Of a stretch of DNA of 13,195 nt, positions 6,898-13,195 are shown piece by piece. A program made the position numbers and the translations under genes. The stretch comes from Porphyromonadaceae bacterium UBA7572 (GTDB lineage: Bacteria; Bacteroidota; Bacteroidia; Bacteroidales; Muribaculaceae), in the NCBI GenBank assembly GCA_002476625.1, contig DLLC01000064.1:1801-14995 (forward strand). The letters run 5' to 3'. The notes below the pieces were generated by a model, which was not told the DNA's origin, did not search any database, and worked only from the letters and a program-made list of their open reading frames with translations. The first letter of the stretch is position 1. Each line of letters begins with the position of its first letter.

Positions 6898-6962
6898 CGG
6901 TGACGCTCCCCACCTTGCCTTTCCCGTATGAAGGCATTCCCGCATAGCACGTGGCGTTACCG
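6898..6962 (+). promoter_or_regulatory. Nested hairpin in the M23 peptidase leader
   Basis: CGGTGACGC (6898-6906) pairs with GCGTTACCG (6954-6962) over 9 bp with one G-U wobble. Inside it TGCCTT (6916-6921) pairs exactly with AAGGCA (6931-6936) around a 9 nt loop, and CAC/GTG can add to the outer helix. It is GC-rich in an otherwise AT-rich leader and ends 15 nt before the ATG, where folding could block ribosome loading. No known riboswitch class is recognised. Confidence 0.45.
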
Positions 6963-6977
6963 CCTAAATTGAAATGT

Positions 6978-7736
6978 ATGAAGTTGAACAAACTATCCAC
7001 ACTACTCTTATCCACCATCGTCGCGGCAGGGCTGGCATTCAGCGCCTCAGCGCAGAGTTTAAGCTCCGTATCAAGCTATCGTAAAGCCCATGCCGACAAA
7101 CTGGCCCGACAATCAAAATTCAGCGAAAGAATACACCTTGAAGAAAACCAGAAATACGCAAAATCCCTGTGGGAAGACATTGAGCCAGAGCCCGACATCT
7201 ACACTGAAGGATGGGAAAGCGGACTGGTGAACCCCTACAAAGAGGCCAACGTGCCAAACAGCAAGCGCATCAATGTTCGCAACTACGTGATGCCTATCAA
7301 GCAAAACTACATCACTTCTCCTTACGGCTATCGCGCGCGCTTTAAGCGCACACACAAGGGCGTGGACATTCGCGCAGCCATCGGCGACACAGTGTATGCA
7401 GCATTTAGCGGAAGAATCCGCCTTACAAAATACGAGCGTGGCGGCTACGGCTTCTATGTGATTATCCGTCACGAAAACAGCCTCGAAACTGTTTACGGCC
7501 ACCTCTCCCGCTTCCTCGTGAAGCCAAATCAATATGTAAAGGCAGGTCAGCCTATCGCCTTGGCAGGCAACACCGGACGCAGCACAGGCCCTCACCTCCA
7601 TTTCGAGACCCGCTTTATGGGCTATGCCATCAACCCCGAAGCCATATTCGACTTCAGAAACAGATGCACCCACACCGACACCTACCTGTTCACAAAATCC
7701 ACCTATCAGGAGTCGCGCAACTACAGCAGCAAATAA
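6978..7736 (+). CDS. Exported M23 (LytM-type) metallopeptidase
   Basis: Secreted or periplasmic zinc endopeptidase of 252 residues, expected to cut peptidoglycan peptide cross-links, or to act as a LytM-type regulator of other hydrolases. Signal peptide: MKLNKLSTLLLSTIVAAGLA then FSASA, with likely cleavage after A25 before QSLSS. A linker of about 75 residues, rich in charged residues, precedes the M23 domain (about 105-222). Zinc and catalytic residues are intact: THKGVD (H126, D130), YGHL (H175) and GPHLHFE (H206, H208), so it should be active. The frame could start at a GTG at 6951, but the ATG at 6978 puts a proper signal peptide at the N-terminus and clears the leader hairpin. Monocistronic: strong promoter upstream, strong terminator downstream. 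Cell-wall substrate is inferred from the family. Confidence 0.9.
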   Translation: MKLNKLSTLLLSTIVAAGLAFSASAQSLSSVSSYRKAHADKLARQSKFSERIHLEENQKYAKSLWEDIEPEPDIYTEGWESGLVNPYKEANVPNSKRINVRNYVMPIKQNYITSPYGYRARFKRTHKGVDIRAAIGDTVYAAFSGRIRLTKYERGGYGFYVIIRHENSLETVYGHLSRFLVKPNQYVKAGQPIALAGNTGRSTGPHLHFETRFMGYAINPEAIFDFRNRCTHTDTYLFTKSTYQESRNYSSK

Positions 7737-7763
7737 GTAGTCACAAAAAATTATATTTCATAC

Positions 7764-7806
7764 AAAGCAGCAGCACCAGGCCACACCGCCCAGTGCTGCT
7801 GCTTTT
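7764..7806 (+). terminator. Strong intrinsic terminator of the M23 gene
   Basis: GCAGCAGCAC (7767-7776) is the perfect complement of GTGCTGCTGC (7793-7802), extended by A-T pairs and followed by TTTT. Loop of 16 nt. It lies 27 bp after the stop codon. Confidence 0.8.
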
Positions 7807-7835
7807 CATCTCCCCCACCATTGTCACTATTGTCG

Positions 7836-7888
7836 CCCCCCAAAAAAATCCTCAATATGTTCCGTGAGAGAGGGGGGGGGCAAAAAAA
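7836..7888. repeat. C6-A7 and G9-C-A7 homopolymer runs in a convergent spacer
   Basis: C6 (7836-7841) plus A7, then 30 bp later G9 (7872-7880), C and A7. The C and G runs can pair (GCCCCCC with GGGGGGC). The region lies between the ends of two convergent genes and codes for nothing I can support. G9 tracts are prone to length change in replication and to sequencing error. Confidence 0.5.
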
Positions 7889-7972
7889 CGTAAGTGGGAA
7901 GCCAACCGTGTGGACACAAAAAAGCCCAAGCTCCAAAGCGTTCCTGGAACCTGGACAGCATAATGTGTGTGT

Positions 7973-8455
7973 TTAGAGTTTTTTCAACATCTTTTCTGAA
8001 GGGTTCAGCGCCACCACCACGCCATGCGGGTCGATAAGCAGGGAAGTGAACCCCTGATTTTGATTCCACGCCTTCATCAACTTGGCGCCAGCCTCATTGT
8101 GAGCATAGAATTGTGAGCGTGCGTTCAATCCGTCGAGCTTGCAGATTTCACTCCACAAAAGTGGGCTTTCATCGAAATTAAGAGCCACATGCTCAAGGAT
8201 AGTGGATTGCTTACTTTTGGCAACTCGGTCATAACGCATATTTGCGATACGTGAATCGGCATCGGCCGACGACCAGAAAGTCACTACCACATACTTGCCC
8301 CTAAGCGACTGAAGCTGCACCGAGTTCACACCGTTGCTCACCTCAAAGTTGGGCGCCTGTTCGCCAACTTCCACGCCATAGTAGTTGCCACTACCAGCAG
8401 AGGCCAAGATGAATAAAAGCACAATACCCACAAATAGAATAAGTGTTTTCTTCAT
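7973..8455 (-). CDS. Exported thioredoxin-fold protein lacking the CxxC motif
   Basis: 160-residue protein with a TlpA/redoxin-type thioredoxin fold. An N-terminal hydrophobic segment (MKKTLILFVGIVLLFILASA) acts as signal peptide or membrane anchor; there is no lipobox cysteine. Then come VGEQAPNFEV (30-39), LQSLRGKYVVVTFW (48-61) and TSLLIDPHGVVVAL (137-150), the strands that frame a thioredoxin core. Where TlpA proteins read FWASWCGPCR, this one reads FWSSADADSR (60-69): both active-site cysteines are replaced, by Asp and Ser, and the cis-proline before the SLLID strand is F136. Its only cysteine is C105. It therefore cannot be a normal thiol oxidoreductase; a binding or scaffold role is possible but unknown. 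The ATG overlaps the stop of a candidate 50-codon frame (ATGA, 8455-8452). The frame itself is intact. Confidence 0.75.
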   Translation of the reverse strand: MKKTLILFVGIVLLFILASAGSGNYYGVEVGEQAPNFEVSNGVNSVQLQSLRGKYVVVTFWSSADADSRIANMRYDRVAKSKQSTILEHVALNFDESPLLWSEICKLDGLNARSQFYAHNEAGAKLMKAWNQNQGFTSLLIDPHGVVVALNPSEKMLKKL

Positions 8456-8604
8456 AAATCAAATTTTTCATTCCACAAAAAGGCTTGTTCTAAAGCATCA
8501 CGCCTCAGGAGCCACAAGCCCTCGCCGAGTTTCGGCATCACCGCCACCTCTGTGGCCAGCGGGTAAAAAATGCGACTAAAAAAATTGCTAACTAATAATG
8601 CCAC
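8452..8604 (-). CDS. Candidate 50-codon ORF coupled to the thioredoxin-like gene
   Basis: GTG at 8604-8602, stop TGA at 8454-8452 overlapping the next gene's ATG by ATGA. The product would end ...LRRDALEQAFLWNEKFDL and contains LATEVAVMPKLGEGLWLLRR. Support: a well-matched promoter on the same strand (8623-8654) predicts a start site near 8616, only about 12 nt before this GTG; the overlap suggests translational coupling; and codons from about the fourteenth on favour G or C in third position, like the neighbours. Against: no recognised family, GTG start, AT-rich first 12 codons. An internal ATG at 8538-8536 gives a 28-residue alternative. It could also be the remnant of a longer gene or an untranslated leader. 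Confidence 0.4.
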   Translation of the reverse strand: MALLVSNFFSRIFYPLATEVAVMPKLGEGLWLLRRDALEQAFLWNEKFDL

Positions 8605-8622
8605 ATATTACATTTACCGGTG

Positions 8623-8654
8623 CAAATTTACAACAAATGTCAGAACTGGGCAAA
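8623..8654 (-). promoter_or_regulatory. Bacteroidota-type promoter for the thioredoxin-like unit
   Basis: On the minus strand TTTG (8654-8651), a 20 bp spacer after the TTG, then TAAATTTG (8630-8623), an exact consensus fit. It points at the candidate small ORF and the thioredoxin-like gene, with a predicted start near 8616. Outside it, the 8456-8882 gap holds only the small ORF and AT-rich sequence. Confidence 0.65.
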
Positions 8655-8849
8655 TCTTTAACAAAGCATAAATCCATAACAAACTAACAAACAGATATTT
8701 TACACTATTTACCAATGCACGCAAATCTAAATTAGAAAAATATTTAACTTAAAATGTTAAAACACGGCTTTATCATAGGCCAGAGGCATATCTGAAGCCA
8801 TATCACAAAAGAAAATGGCAAACCAGGGTCGCAAATGGAAAAATATCAC

Positions 8850-8857
8850 TATTTTTG
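8850..8857 (+). promoter_or_regulatory. Possible serB -7 element TATTTTTG
   Basis: Exact TAnnTTTG match 25 bp before the chosen serB ATG (8883), predicting a leader of about 19 nt. No TTG at the expected -33 distance, so it is a weak call. If real, the serB frame cannot start at the earlier ATG (8835). Confidence 0.3.
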
Positions 8858-8882
8858 TGCTTCCAACAAAGAAAAGCAACTC

Positions 8883-10115
8883 ATGACCACCAACGAAAAA
8901 GACGAAATAATTCTTATCAGCATATCTGGCCACGACAAGCCAGGCGTAACCTCTGCCCTTACAGGCATACTCGGTAAATTCGGATCCACAATCCTCGATA
9001 TTGGCCAAAGCGACATACACCACCGCCTGTCGCTCGGCATTCTGTTTAAAACCACCAACTCTCTCAGTGGCGAAATCATGAAAGAACTCTTTTTTAAAGC
9101 CACTGAAATGGGCGTGAACATCAACTACACGCCTATCGCCCTCGACGACTACCAGGAGTGGGTGGGGCTGCAGGGAAAGAACCGCTACATCATCACCATA
9201 CTCGGCCGTGAAATCACCGCCGAGCAAATATCCGCCATCAGTGGCATAGTGGCACAGCAAGGGCTGAATATCGACGACATCAAGCGCCTCACGGGCCGCA
9301 TTCCCCTATCTGGCACAAACGACACGCCACAACGCTCGTGCATCGAATTTTCGGTGCGAGGCAACCCCATCGACAAGGAAGCCATGCAAGCGGAATTTAT
9401 GCGCGTCAGCAATGATTTAGGATTCGACGTGTCGCTCCAGGAAGACAACATGTATCGCCGCTGCCGCCGCCTCATCTGCTTCGACATGGACTCCACGCTC
9501 ATACAGACGGAATGTATCGACGAGCTTGCCATCCGAGCAGGCGTGGGTGAAGAGGTGAAAGCCATCACAGCAAGCGCTATGCGTGGCGAAATCGACTTCA
9601 AAGAAAGCTTCACCAAGCGTGTGGCGCTACTGAAAGGACTCGACGTGAGCGTGATGAAGGATATTGCCGACCATCTCCCCATCACCGAGGGCGTGGACCG
9701 GCTGATGCGCGTGCTCAAGCGCACCGGCTACAAGATAGCCATCCTGTCGGGCGGGTTCACCTACTTTGGCAACGTGCTGAAAAGCAAATACGACATCGAC
9801 TATGTGTATGCCAACGAGCTTGAAATCGACCAAAACGGCAAACTCACAGGGCGCTACTTGGGAGAGATAGTGGACGGAAGGCGCAAGGCCGAGCTGCTCA
9901 CCCTGCTTGCACAGGTTGAGAACGTGAACATAGCCCAGACCATAGCGGTGGGCGACGGCGCCAACGACCTCCCCATGCTCAAAACCGCCGGACTCGGCAT
10001 CGCATTCCGCGCCAAGCCCAAAGTGAAAGCCACAGCCCGTCAGAGCATCTCCACCATCGGGCTCGACGGCGTGCTCTACTTCCTCGGCTTCAAAGACTCC
10101 TTCATCTCCGACTAA
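8883..10115 (+). CDS. serB: Phosphoserine phosphatase SerB with N-terminal ACT domains
   Basis: Dephosphorylates phosphoserine, the last step of serine synthesis; cytoplasmic. From the chosen ATG the protein has 410 residues. The N-terminal half carries two ACT-like regulatory modules (starting EIILISISGHDKPGVTSALT and RYIITILGREITAEQISAIS), the usual place for amino-acid sensing. The HAD domain follows: CFDMDSTLIQTE (nucleophile D201, D203), ILSGGFTYF (S289) and VGDGANDLPML (D358, D362). The frame is open back to an ATG at 8835, but the extra 16 residues are unlike the family, and a -7-like TATTTTTG (8850-8857) lies inside them, so the start at 8883 is preferred. Divergent from the thioredoxin-like unit. 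Its codons are GC-rich, in contrast to the mcrBC genes that begin 54 bp after its stop. Confidence 0.95.
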   Translation: MTTNEKDEIILISISGHDKPGVTSALTGILGKFGSTILDIGQSDIHHRLSLGILFKTTNSLSGEIMKELFFKATEMGVNINYTPIALDDYQEWVGLQGKNRYIITILGREITAEQISAISGIVAQQGLNIDDIKRLTGRIPLSGTNDTPQRSCIEFSVRGNPIDKEAMQAEFMRVSNDLGFDVSLQEDNMYRRCRRLICFDMDSTLIQTECIDELAIRAGVGEEVKAITASAMRGEIDFKESFTKRVALLKGLDVSVMKDIADHLPITEGVDRLMRVLKRTGYKIAILSGGFTYFGNVLKSKYDIDYVYANELEIDQNGKLTGRYLGEIVDGRRKAELLTLLAQVENVNIAQTIAVGDGANDLPMLKTAGLGIAFRAKPKVKATARQSISTIGLDGVLYFLGFKDSFISD

Positions 10116-10169
10116 CCCCCTTTTTCCCCACCACCAAAAGGACTATTTTTCAGAAAAGACAAATAGCTG

Positions 10170-10415
10170 ATGAAACTGGAATTACAAGATATTATCAACA
10201 ACATCGACATTGTGCAGCATTGGCATGATGACTATTGCGAATTTGTTCCAAAATTCATAGAAAGTGCAAAATCTCATAAAAACTGGCAAGAATGGGATAA
10301 AAACTTATCTATGAGTTCTTTGAACGAGGTGGTGACCAATGCGTGTCTTCATTATGGCAAGGATATTTCACCAATGAAGAAAAGTCAAAAATCAAAGCTG
10401 ACTGGAAAGAATTAG
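10170..10415 (+). CDS. mcrB: N-terminal fragment of frameshifted mcrB
   Basis: The natural start of mcrB, ATG at 10170, beginning MKLELQDIINNIDIVQHWHD. This frame is read correctly only to about codon 44 (EWDK, 10287-10301) and then runs out of register to a stop at 10413-10415. Past the A5 run at 10299-10303, the other frame gives a sequence (LIYEFFERGGDQCVSSLWQG) that continues smoothly into the main mcrB frame, as in homologous Bacteroidota McrB proteins as I remember them. The 81-residue product as written is therefore not a separate gene. With no frameshift event it would be made as a short, probably non-functional peptide. It follows serB by 54 bp, with no convincing promoter between. 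Confidence 0.7.
   Translation: MKLELQDIINNIDIVQHWHDDYCEFVPKFIESAKSHKNWQEWDKNLSMSSLNEVVTNACLHYGKDISPMKKSQKSKLTGKN
10299..10303 (+). other. A5 run, proposed site of the mcrB frameshift
   Basis: The sequence GATAAAAACTTATC ends in-frame reading at codon 44. One more A gives GAT AAA AAA CTT ATC and joins both pieces into a single 638-codon frame (10170-12085). The same join would arise from a -1 slip on T-AAA-AAC. The main frame has a stop at 10298-10300 and the first frame one at 10413, so the shift must lie within 10301-10413; protein character favours its left end. Confidence 0.65.
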
Positions 10416-12085
10416 CCCCATTGCTAAAAGTAATAGCAGAGCGCCAAGACAGTCCTCAATGGAAAACTTACGACAAGATAAAAAGTTTTATCAGGCTACG
10501 CACAAGCCAAGACAGAAAGACTGCGACCAATCGCTTGATAGCTTCATTACAGCCCAACTTACTTGCCACTATTGTACAAGATAAATATTTGAAAAACGCA
10601 TTTACTTTGATGAAATGGGCTGGTTTCGCTGATATTCCGGAGTATAATGACAAAACAAGCTGGTTCGAAAATAGCTATCATCTATTGTCTTATTTCAAGG
10701 CAAAATTAAAATGCCATTCAGCCTATGACATTTGCACATATCCATGGCAAGTATATGAATATTTGAAAAATTTATATAAAAAACAAATCCGCAATATGCA
10801 AAACATCGAGTCTTACATCAACCTTCTAAAAGCAAACAAAAACCTTGTGCTGACAGGGGCTCCCGGCACTGGCAAAACGTTTATGGCAAGAGCCATCGCA
10901 GAAGAAATGGGGTGCACGGAAGAAGAAATGTGCTTCGTGCAATTCCATCCTTCCTATGACTATACCGACTTCGTGGAGGGATTGCGCCCCGTAGATAAAG
11001 GCAACGGACAAATAGGGTTTGAACGCAAAGACGGTGTGTTCAAGGATTTCTGCAAAAAAGCGCTCAAAAACCTTATTGACAGCAAGAAAAGCGGTGACGA
11101 GCGAGAAAAAGAACTGTCGTGGGAAGAACTGCTCCAACAATTCATCACTAATGCGATTGACGATGACAAGCAGTTCAAACTTAAGAAAGGTAAAATGACA
11201 TTCTCCATCGACGACGTACGTGATCGCAATATTATCATCCGTAATGAGAATAATGAGAAAACTGCTCAAGTTTCCGTTAACGCCGATGAAATAATTCAAC
11301 TTCTGGTAAACGATGTGAAGCTCAATAATGTAAGTGATATCCGACGTTATTTCAGACGTAAATACGGAAGACAAGCCGACTCTTACTCATTCATACTTGC
11401 AAAAGAAGTCAAAAAAAGAAAGAAAGATGCAGAAACACCCTTCTTTCTTAAAAGCAACAATCATGATGTACAAGCAAACACGGTAAAGCGAAAGCCTTAT
11501 GTGTTTATTATCGATGAGATCAACCGTGGAGAAGCTTCAAAAATTTTCGGTGAGCTGTTTTTCGCTATCGACCCCGGATACAGAGGTAAAGCTGACTTAT
11601 GCGTAAAAACGCAATACCAAAACCTTGTGTCAGAAACAGACGTTTTCACTAAAGGTTTTTATGTGCCGGAAAATGTTTATATCCTTGCCACAATGAACGA
11701 TATAGACCGCAGTGTTGAGAGTATGGACTTTGCCATGCGCCGGCGTTTCACATGGAAAGAGGTCACACCTTCCGACACTCAATCTATGCTTGACGCTCTG
11801 TCATGCGCAGACAAGGCAAAATCCACAATGCACCGTCTGAACGAAGTTATTTCAAACACCGAAGGGTTAGGGTCGGCCTATATGGTTGGCCCATCATATT
11901 TCCTTAAACTCAATCATAATGGTGCTGATTTCAAACTGCTATGGGACATGAACATAGAGCCTTTACTGAAAGAATATGTGCGCGGTTTCCGCAATGCCAC
12001 CGACATATTGGATAACTGTAAAAAAGCCTATTTCAGTAGCAACAACATTTCTTCTTCCAACGATGATTCAGTGGATCGCGAATAG
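10343..12085 (+). CDS. mcrB: McrB-type AAA+ GTPase of a McrBC restriction system (frameshifted 5' end)
   Basis: Motor subunit that, with McrC, translocates and cuts modified DNA; in E. coli McrB uses GTP. Numbering is from the GTG at 10343, the first start in this frame. Residues 1-150 are the C-terminal end of the specificity region (starting SSLWQGYFTNEEKSKIKADW). The AAA+ core has Walker A TGAPGTGKT (171-179), the McrB-type segment FVQFHPSYDYTDFVEGLRP (198-216), Walker B VFIIDEINRGE (387-397; D391, E392), and MNDIDRS (451-457), the McrB signature MNxxDRS. Walker A and B are about 210 residues apart, far more than in E. coli McrB, due to a charged insert (about 240-380). The reading frame is intact here, but the natural N-terminus is lost to a frameshift near 10299-10303; repaired, the protein has 638 residues. 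AT-rich codons, unlike serB, suggest transfer. Confidence 0.88.
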   Translation: MSSLWQGYFTNEEKSKIKADWKELAPLLKVIAERQDSPQWKTYDKIKSFIRLRTSQDRKTATNRLIASLQPNLLATIVQDKYLKNAFTLMKWAGFADIPEYNDKTSWFENSYHLLSYFKAKLKCHSAYDICTYPWQVYEYLKNLYKKQIRNMQNIESYINLLKANKNLVLTGAPGTGKTFMARAIAEEMGCTEEEMCFVQFHPSYDYTDFVEGLRPVDKGNGQIGFERKDGVFKDFCKKALKNLIDSKKSGDEREKELSWEELLQQFITNAIDDDKQFKLKKGKMTFSIDDVRDRNIIIRNENNEKTAQVSVNADEIIQLLVNDVKLNNVSDIRRYFRRKYGRQADSYSFILAKEVKKRKKDAETPFFLKSNNHDVQANTVKRKPYVFIIDEINRGEASKIFGELFFAIDPGYRGKADLCVKTQYQNLVSETDVFTKGFYVPENVYILATMNDIDRSVESMDFAMRRRFTWKEVTPSDTQSMLDALSCADKAKSTMHRLNEVISNTEGLGSAYMVGPSYFLKLNHNGADFKLLWDMNIEPLLKEYVRGFRNATDILDNCKKAYFSSNNISSSNDDSVDRE

Positions 12086-12087
12086 TT

Positions 12088-13195
12088 ATGCACATCCTAT
12101 TAGAAGACAACTGTTTCACCCATAACACAGCCCCCACGTTCCAAAGGGTTGATGTAGCCCATCTTTTCAGCATAGCCGATAAGACAATCTCGCAACTTTG
12201 TGAAGAAAACGAACACCTACTCATATTTCCTTATAGTATCAAAAACTCTGCCGATAAGATTGAAAAGGCGAATATCATTAATATACAATGCACCAGCCAC
12301 CCAGACAATGTGAGAGTCTGTACAGGAAACATCATGGGATTTTTCGGCATTGGTAACCTCCAGGTTAAAATCAAGTCGAGATTCGACAACGATGATAACG
12401 ATTTTCTTCTGCACTACATGCTTCAGCGTACACTGACGCCTAATATTTTCAATTTTAAGCACAACAGTGAAGATGATAGTGTTTTTGACTTTGCCATGTT
12501 AATGTTTCCATTTATTCTTAAAAGGGCTTTAAGACAAGGTGTGTATAGGGAATACCATGACTTCAAACATAACGACTCTAATTTAAATGGGGCCATTGAT
12601 TTCAACAGGCAAATCACTCAAAATATGCCATTCACCGGAAAATTTGCATACACCACTCGCGAAAACAGCCATAACAACAGTATGACCCAACTCATTAGGC
12701 ACACCATTGAACTGATAAAAACAACAAAGTTCGGGTCGGCTGTGCTTAGCTCCGACAGGGAATGCGCAGAAAATGTGCAAATAGTGAGAGCATGCACTAC
12801 CAGCTACAGAAAAAGTGAGCGTGAAAGCATAATCAGCAAAAACCTTCGCCACAAATGTCACCCATACTACACAGAGTATCAGGCTCTGCAAACCATTTGT
12901 CTTCAAATTTTGAGAAAGGAAGAAATCAAGTATGGCAACACCGACAACGAAATATATGGAATACTTTTCGATGGAGCATGGCTATGGGAAGAATATGTAA
13001 ATACCATTCTACGCGAATACGGATTCAAACACCCAGAAAACAAGAACAAAAAAGGATGCATCTACCTTTTCGACGACAATACTGGAGATCGCTACCCCGA
13101 CTTTTACAAAGAGGGTATCGTGCTTGATGCTAAGTACAAACGAATAGGCGATTATAATTCTGTGGCAAAAGTCGACCGTGACGACATTCATCAAA
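12088..13195 (+). CDS. mcrC: McrC nuclease subunit, 3' end cut by the window
   Basis: Endonuclease partner of McrB. ATG at 12088, 2 bp after the mcrB stop, open through the right edge: 369 codons plus one base. The N-terminus reads MHILLEDNCFTHN; the region HYMLQRTLTPNIFNF to ILKRALRQGVYREYH is typical of McrBC component McrC (McrC/LlaJI-like family). The PD-(D/E)xK nuclease core is visible near the end: RYPDF (D338) and VLDAKYK (D347, K349), with GAWLWEEYVN upstream as the helix carrying the family's W-E pair. All catalytic residues are intact. The 2 bp gap and shared AT-rich composition mark it as an operon with mcrB, so a broken mcrB may leave mcrC without its motor. The missing tail should be short. 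Confidence 0.87.
   Translation, partial: MHILLEDNCFTHNTAPTFQRVDVAHLFSIADKTISQLCEENEHLLIFPYSIKNSADKIEKANIINIQCTSHPDNVRVCTGNIMGFFGIGNLQVKIKSRFDNDDNDFLLHYMLQRTLTPNIFNFKHNSEDDSVFDFAMLMFPFILKRALRQGVYREYHDFKHNDSNLNGAIDFNRQITQNMPFTGKFAYTTRENSHNNSMTQLIRHTIELIKTTKFGSAVLSSDRECAENVQIVRACTTSYRKSERESIISKNLRHKCHPYYTEYQALQTICLQILRKEEIKYGNTDNEIYGILFDGAWLWEEYVNTILREYGFKHPENKNKKGCIYLFDDNTGDRYPDFYKEGIVLDAKYKRIGDYNSVAKVDRDDIHQ

Noticed and set aside
6898..6962. A c-di-AMP (ydaO-type) riboswitch before the M23 gene
   Set aside because: That class often precedes wall hydrolases in Gram-positives, but its conserved sequence is not present; only generic nested pairing is seen.
7113..7673. Minus-strand frame of 186 codons inside the M23 gene
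   Set aside because: The M23 gene has signal peptide, zinc ligands, promoter and terminator on the plus strand; the reverse frame has none of these.
8490..8580. Riboswitch-like cluster of short hairpins on the minus strand (GCCAC/GTGGC, GCCGA/TCGGC)
   Set aside because: No conserved core of any riboswitch class I know, including cobalamin; the same bases read better as a coding frame joined to the next gene.
10826..11374. Minus-strand frame of 182 codons inside mcrB
   Set aside because: Opposite the Walker A region of mcrB; no independent support.
12855..13127. Plus-strand frame of 90 codons inside mcrC
   Set aside because: Out of register with the mcrC frame that contains the PD-(D/E)xK residues and starts just after mcrB.
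1..13195. CRISPR arrays, tRNA or rRNA genes, transposases or integrases
   Set aside because: No regularly spaced repeats, no cloverleaf or rRNA-like sequence and no recombinase motifs were found in either strand.

Overview
The window reads as a chromosomal segment of a Bacteroidales bacterium, probably Bacteroides/Prevotella-like. This rests on protein family features (short RNase G N-terminus, HU with a Bacteroidota-type arm, YjjG-like HAD, SufT-type DUF59 protein, ACT-ACT-HAD SerB), on a tiny Arg/Lys-rich COX24/mS38-like ORF before rng, and on several matches to the Bacteroidota promoter form (TTG, about 20 bp, TAnnTTTG). Shine-Dalgarno sequences are not evident. The genus is inference.

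Layout. Positions 1-3345 are on the minus strand, read right to left: a YjjG-like nucleotidase, a SufT-like Fe-S assembly protein and an LpxH-like lipid A hydrolase are closely spaced. HU follows after a 302 bp gap, then the 30-residue COX24/mS38-like protein, a large hairpin with a T tract, and the N-terminal part of RNase G, which runs off the left edge. Positions 3346-7736 are on the plus strand: a promoter and terminator-like hairpin, ispD overlapping recG by ATGA, then a secreted M23 peptidase behind a strong promoter and a leader of about 205 nt holding a nested hairpin. A strong terminator closes it. A minus-strand unit (8616 to 7973) carries a candidate 50-codon ORF, translationally coupled to an exported thioredoxin-fold protein that has lost its CxxC motif and cis-proline. 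serB (plus) follows.

From about 10116 to the right edge lies an AT-richer accessory island encoding a McrBC-type modification-dependent restriction system. mcrB is split by a -1 frameshift that I place at an A5 run (10299-10303): one extra A gives a continuous 638-residue protein. mcrC starts 2 bp after mcrB and runs off the right edge, with its PD-(D/E)xK residues visible.

The first 10 kb is mostly core housekeeping: RNA turnover, nucleoid, lipid A, isoprenoid, recombination, cell wall and serine synthesis. I did not find a clearly new multi-gene system. The most interesting items are the frameshifted McrB with a large insert between its Walker motifs, the degenerate thioredoxin with its tiny upstream partner, and three undescribed-looking RNA elements (before rng, before ispD, before the M23 gene).
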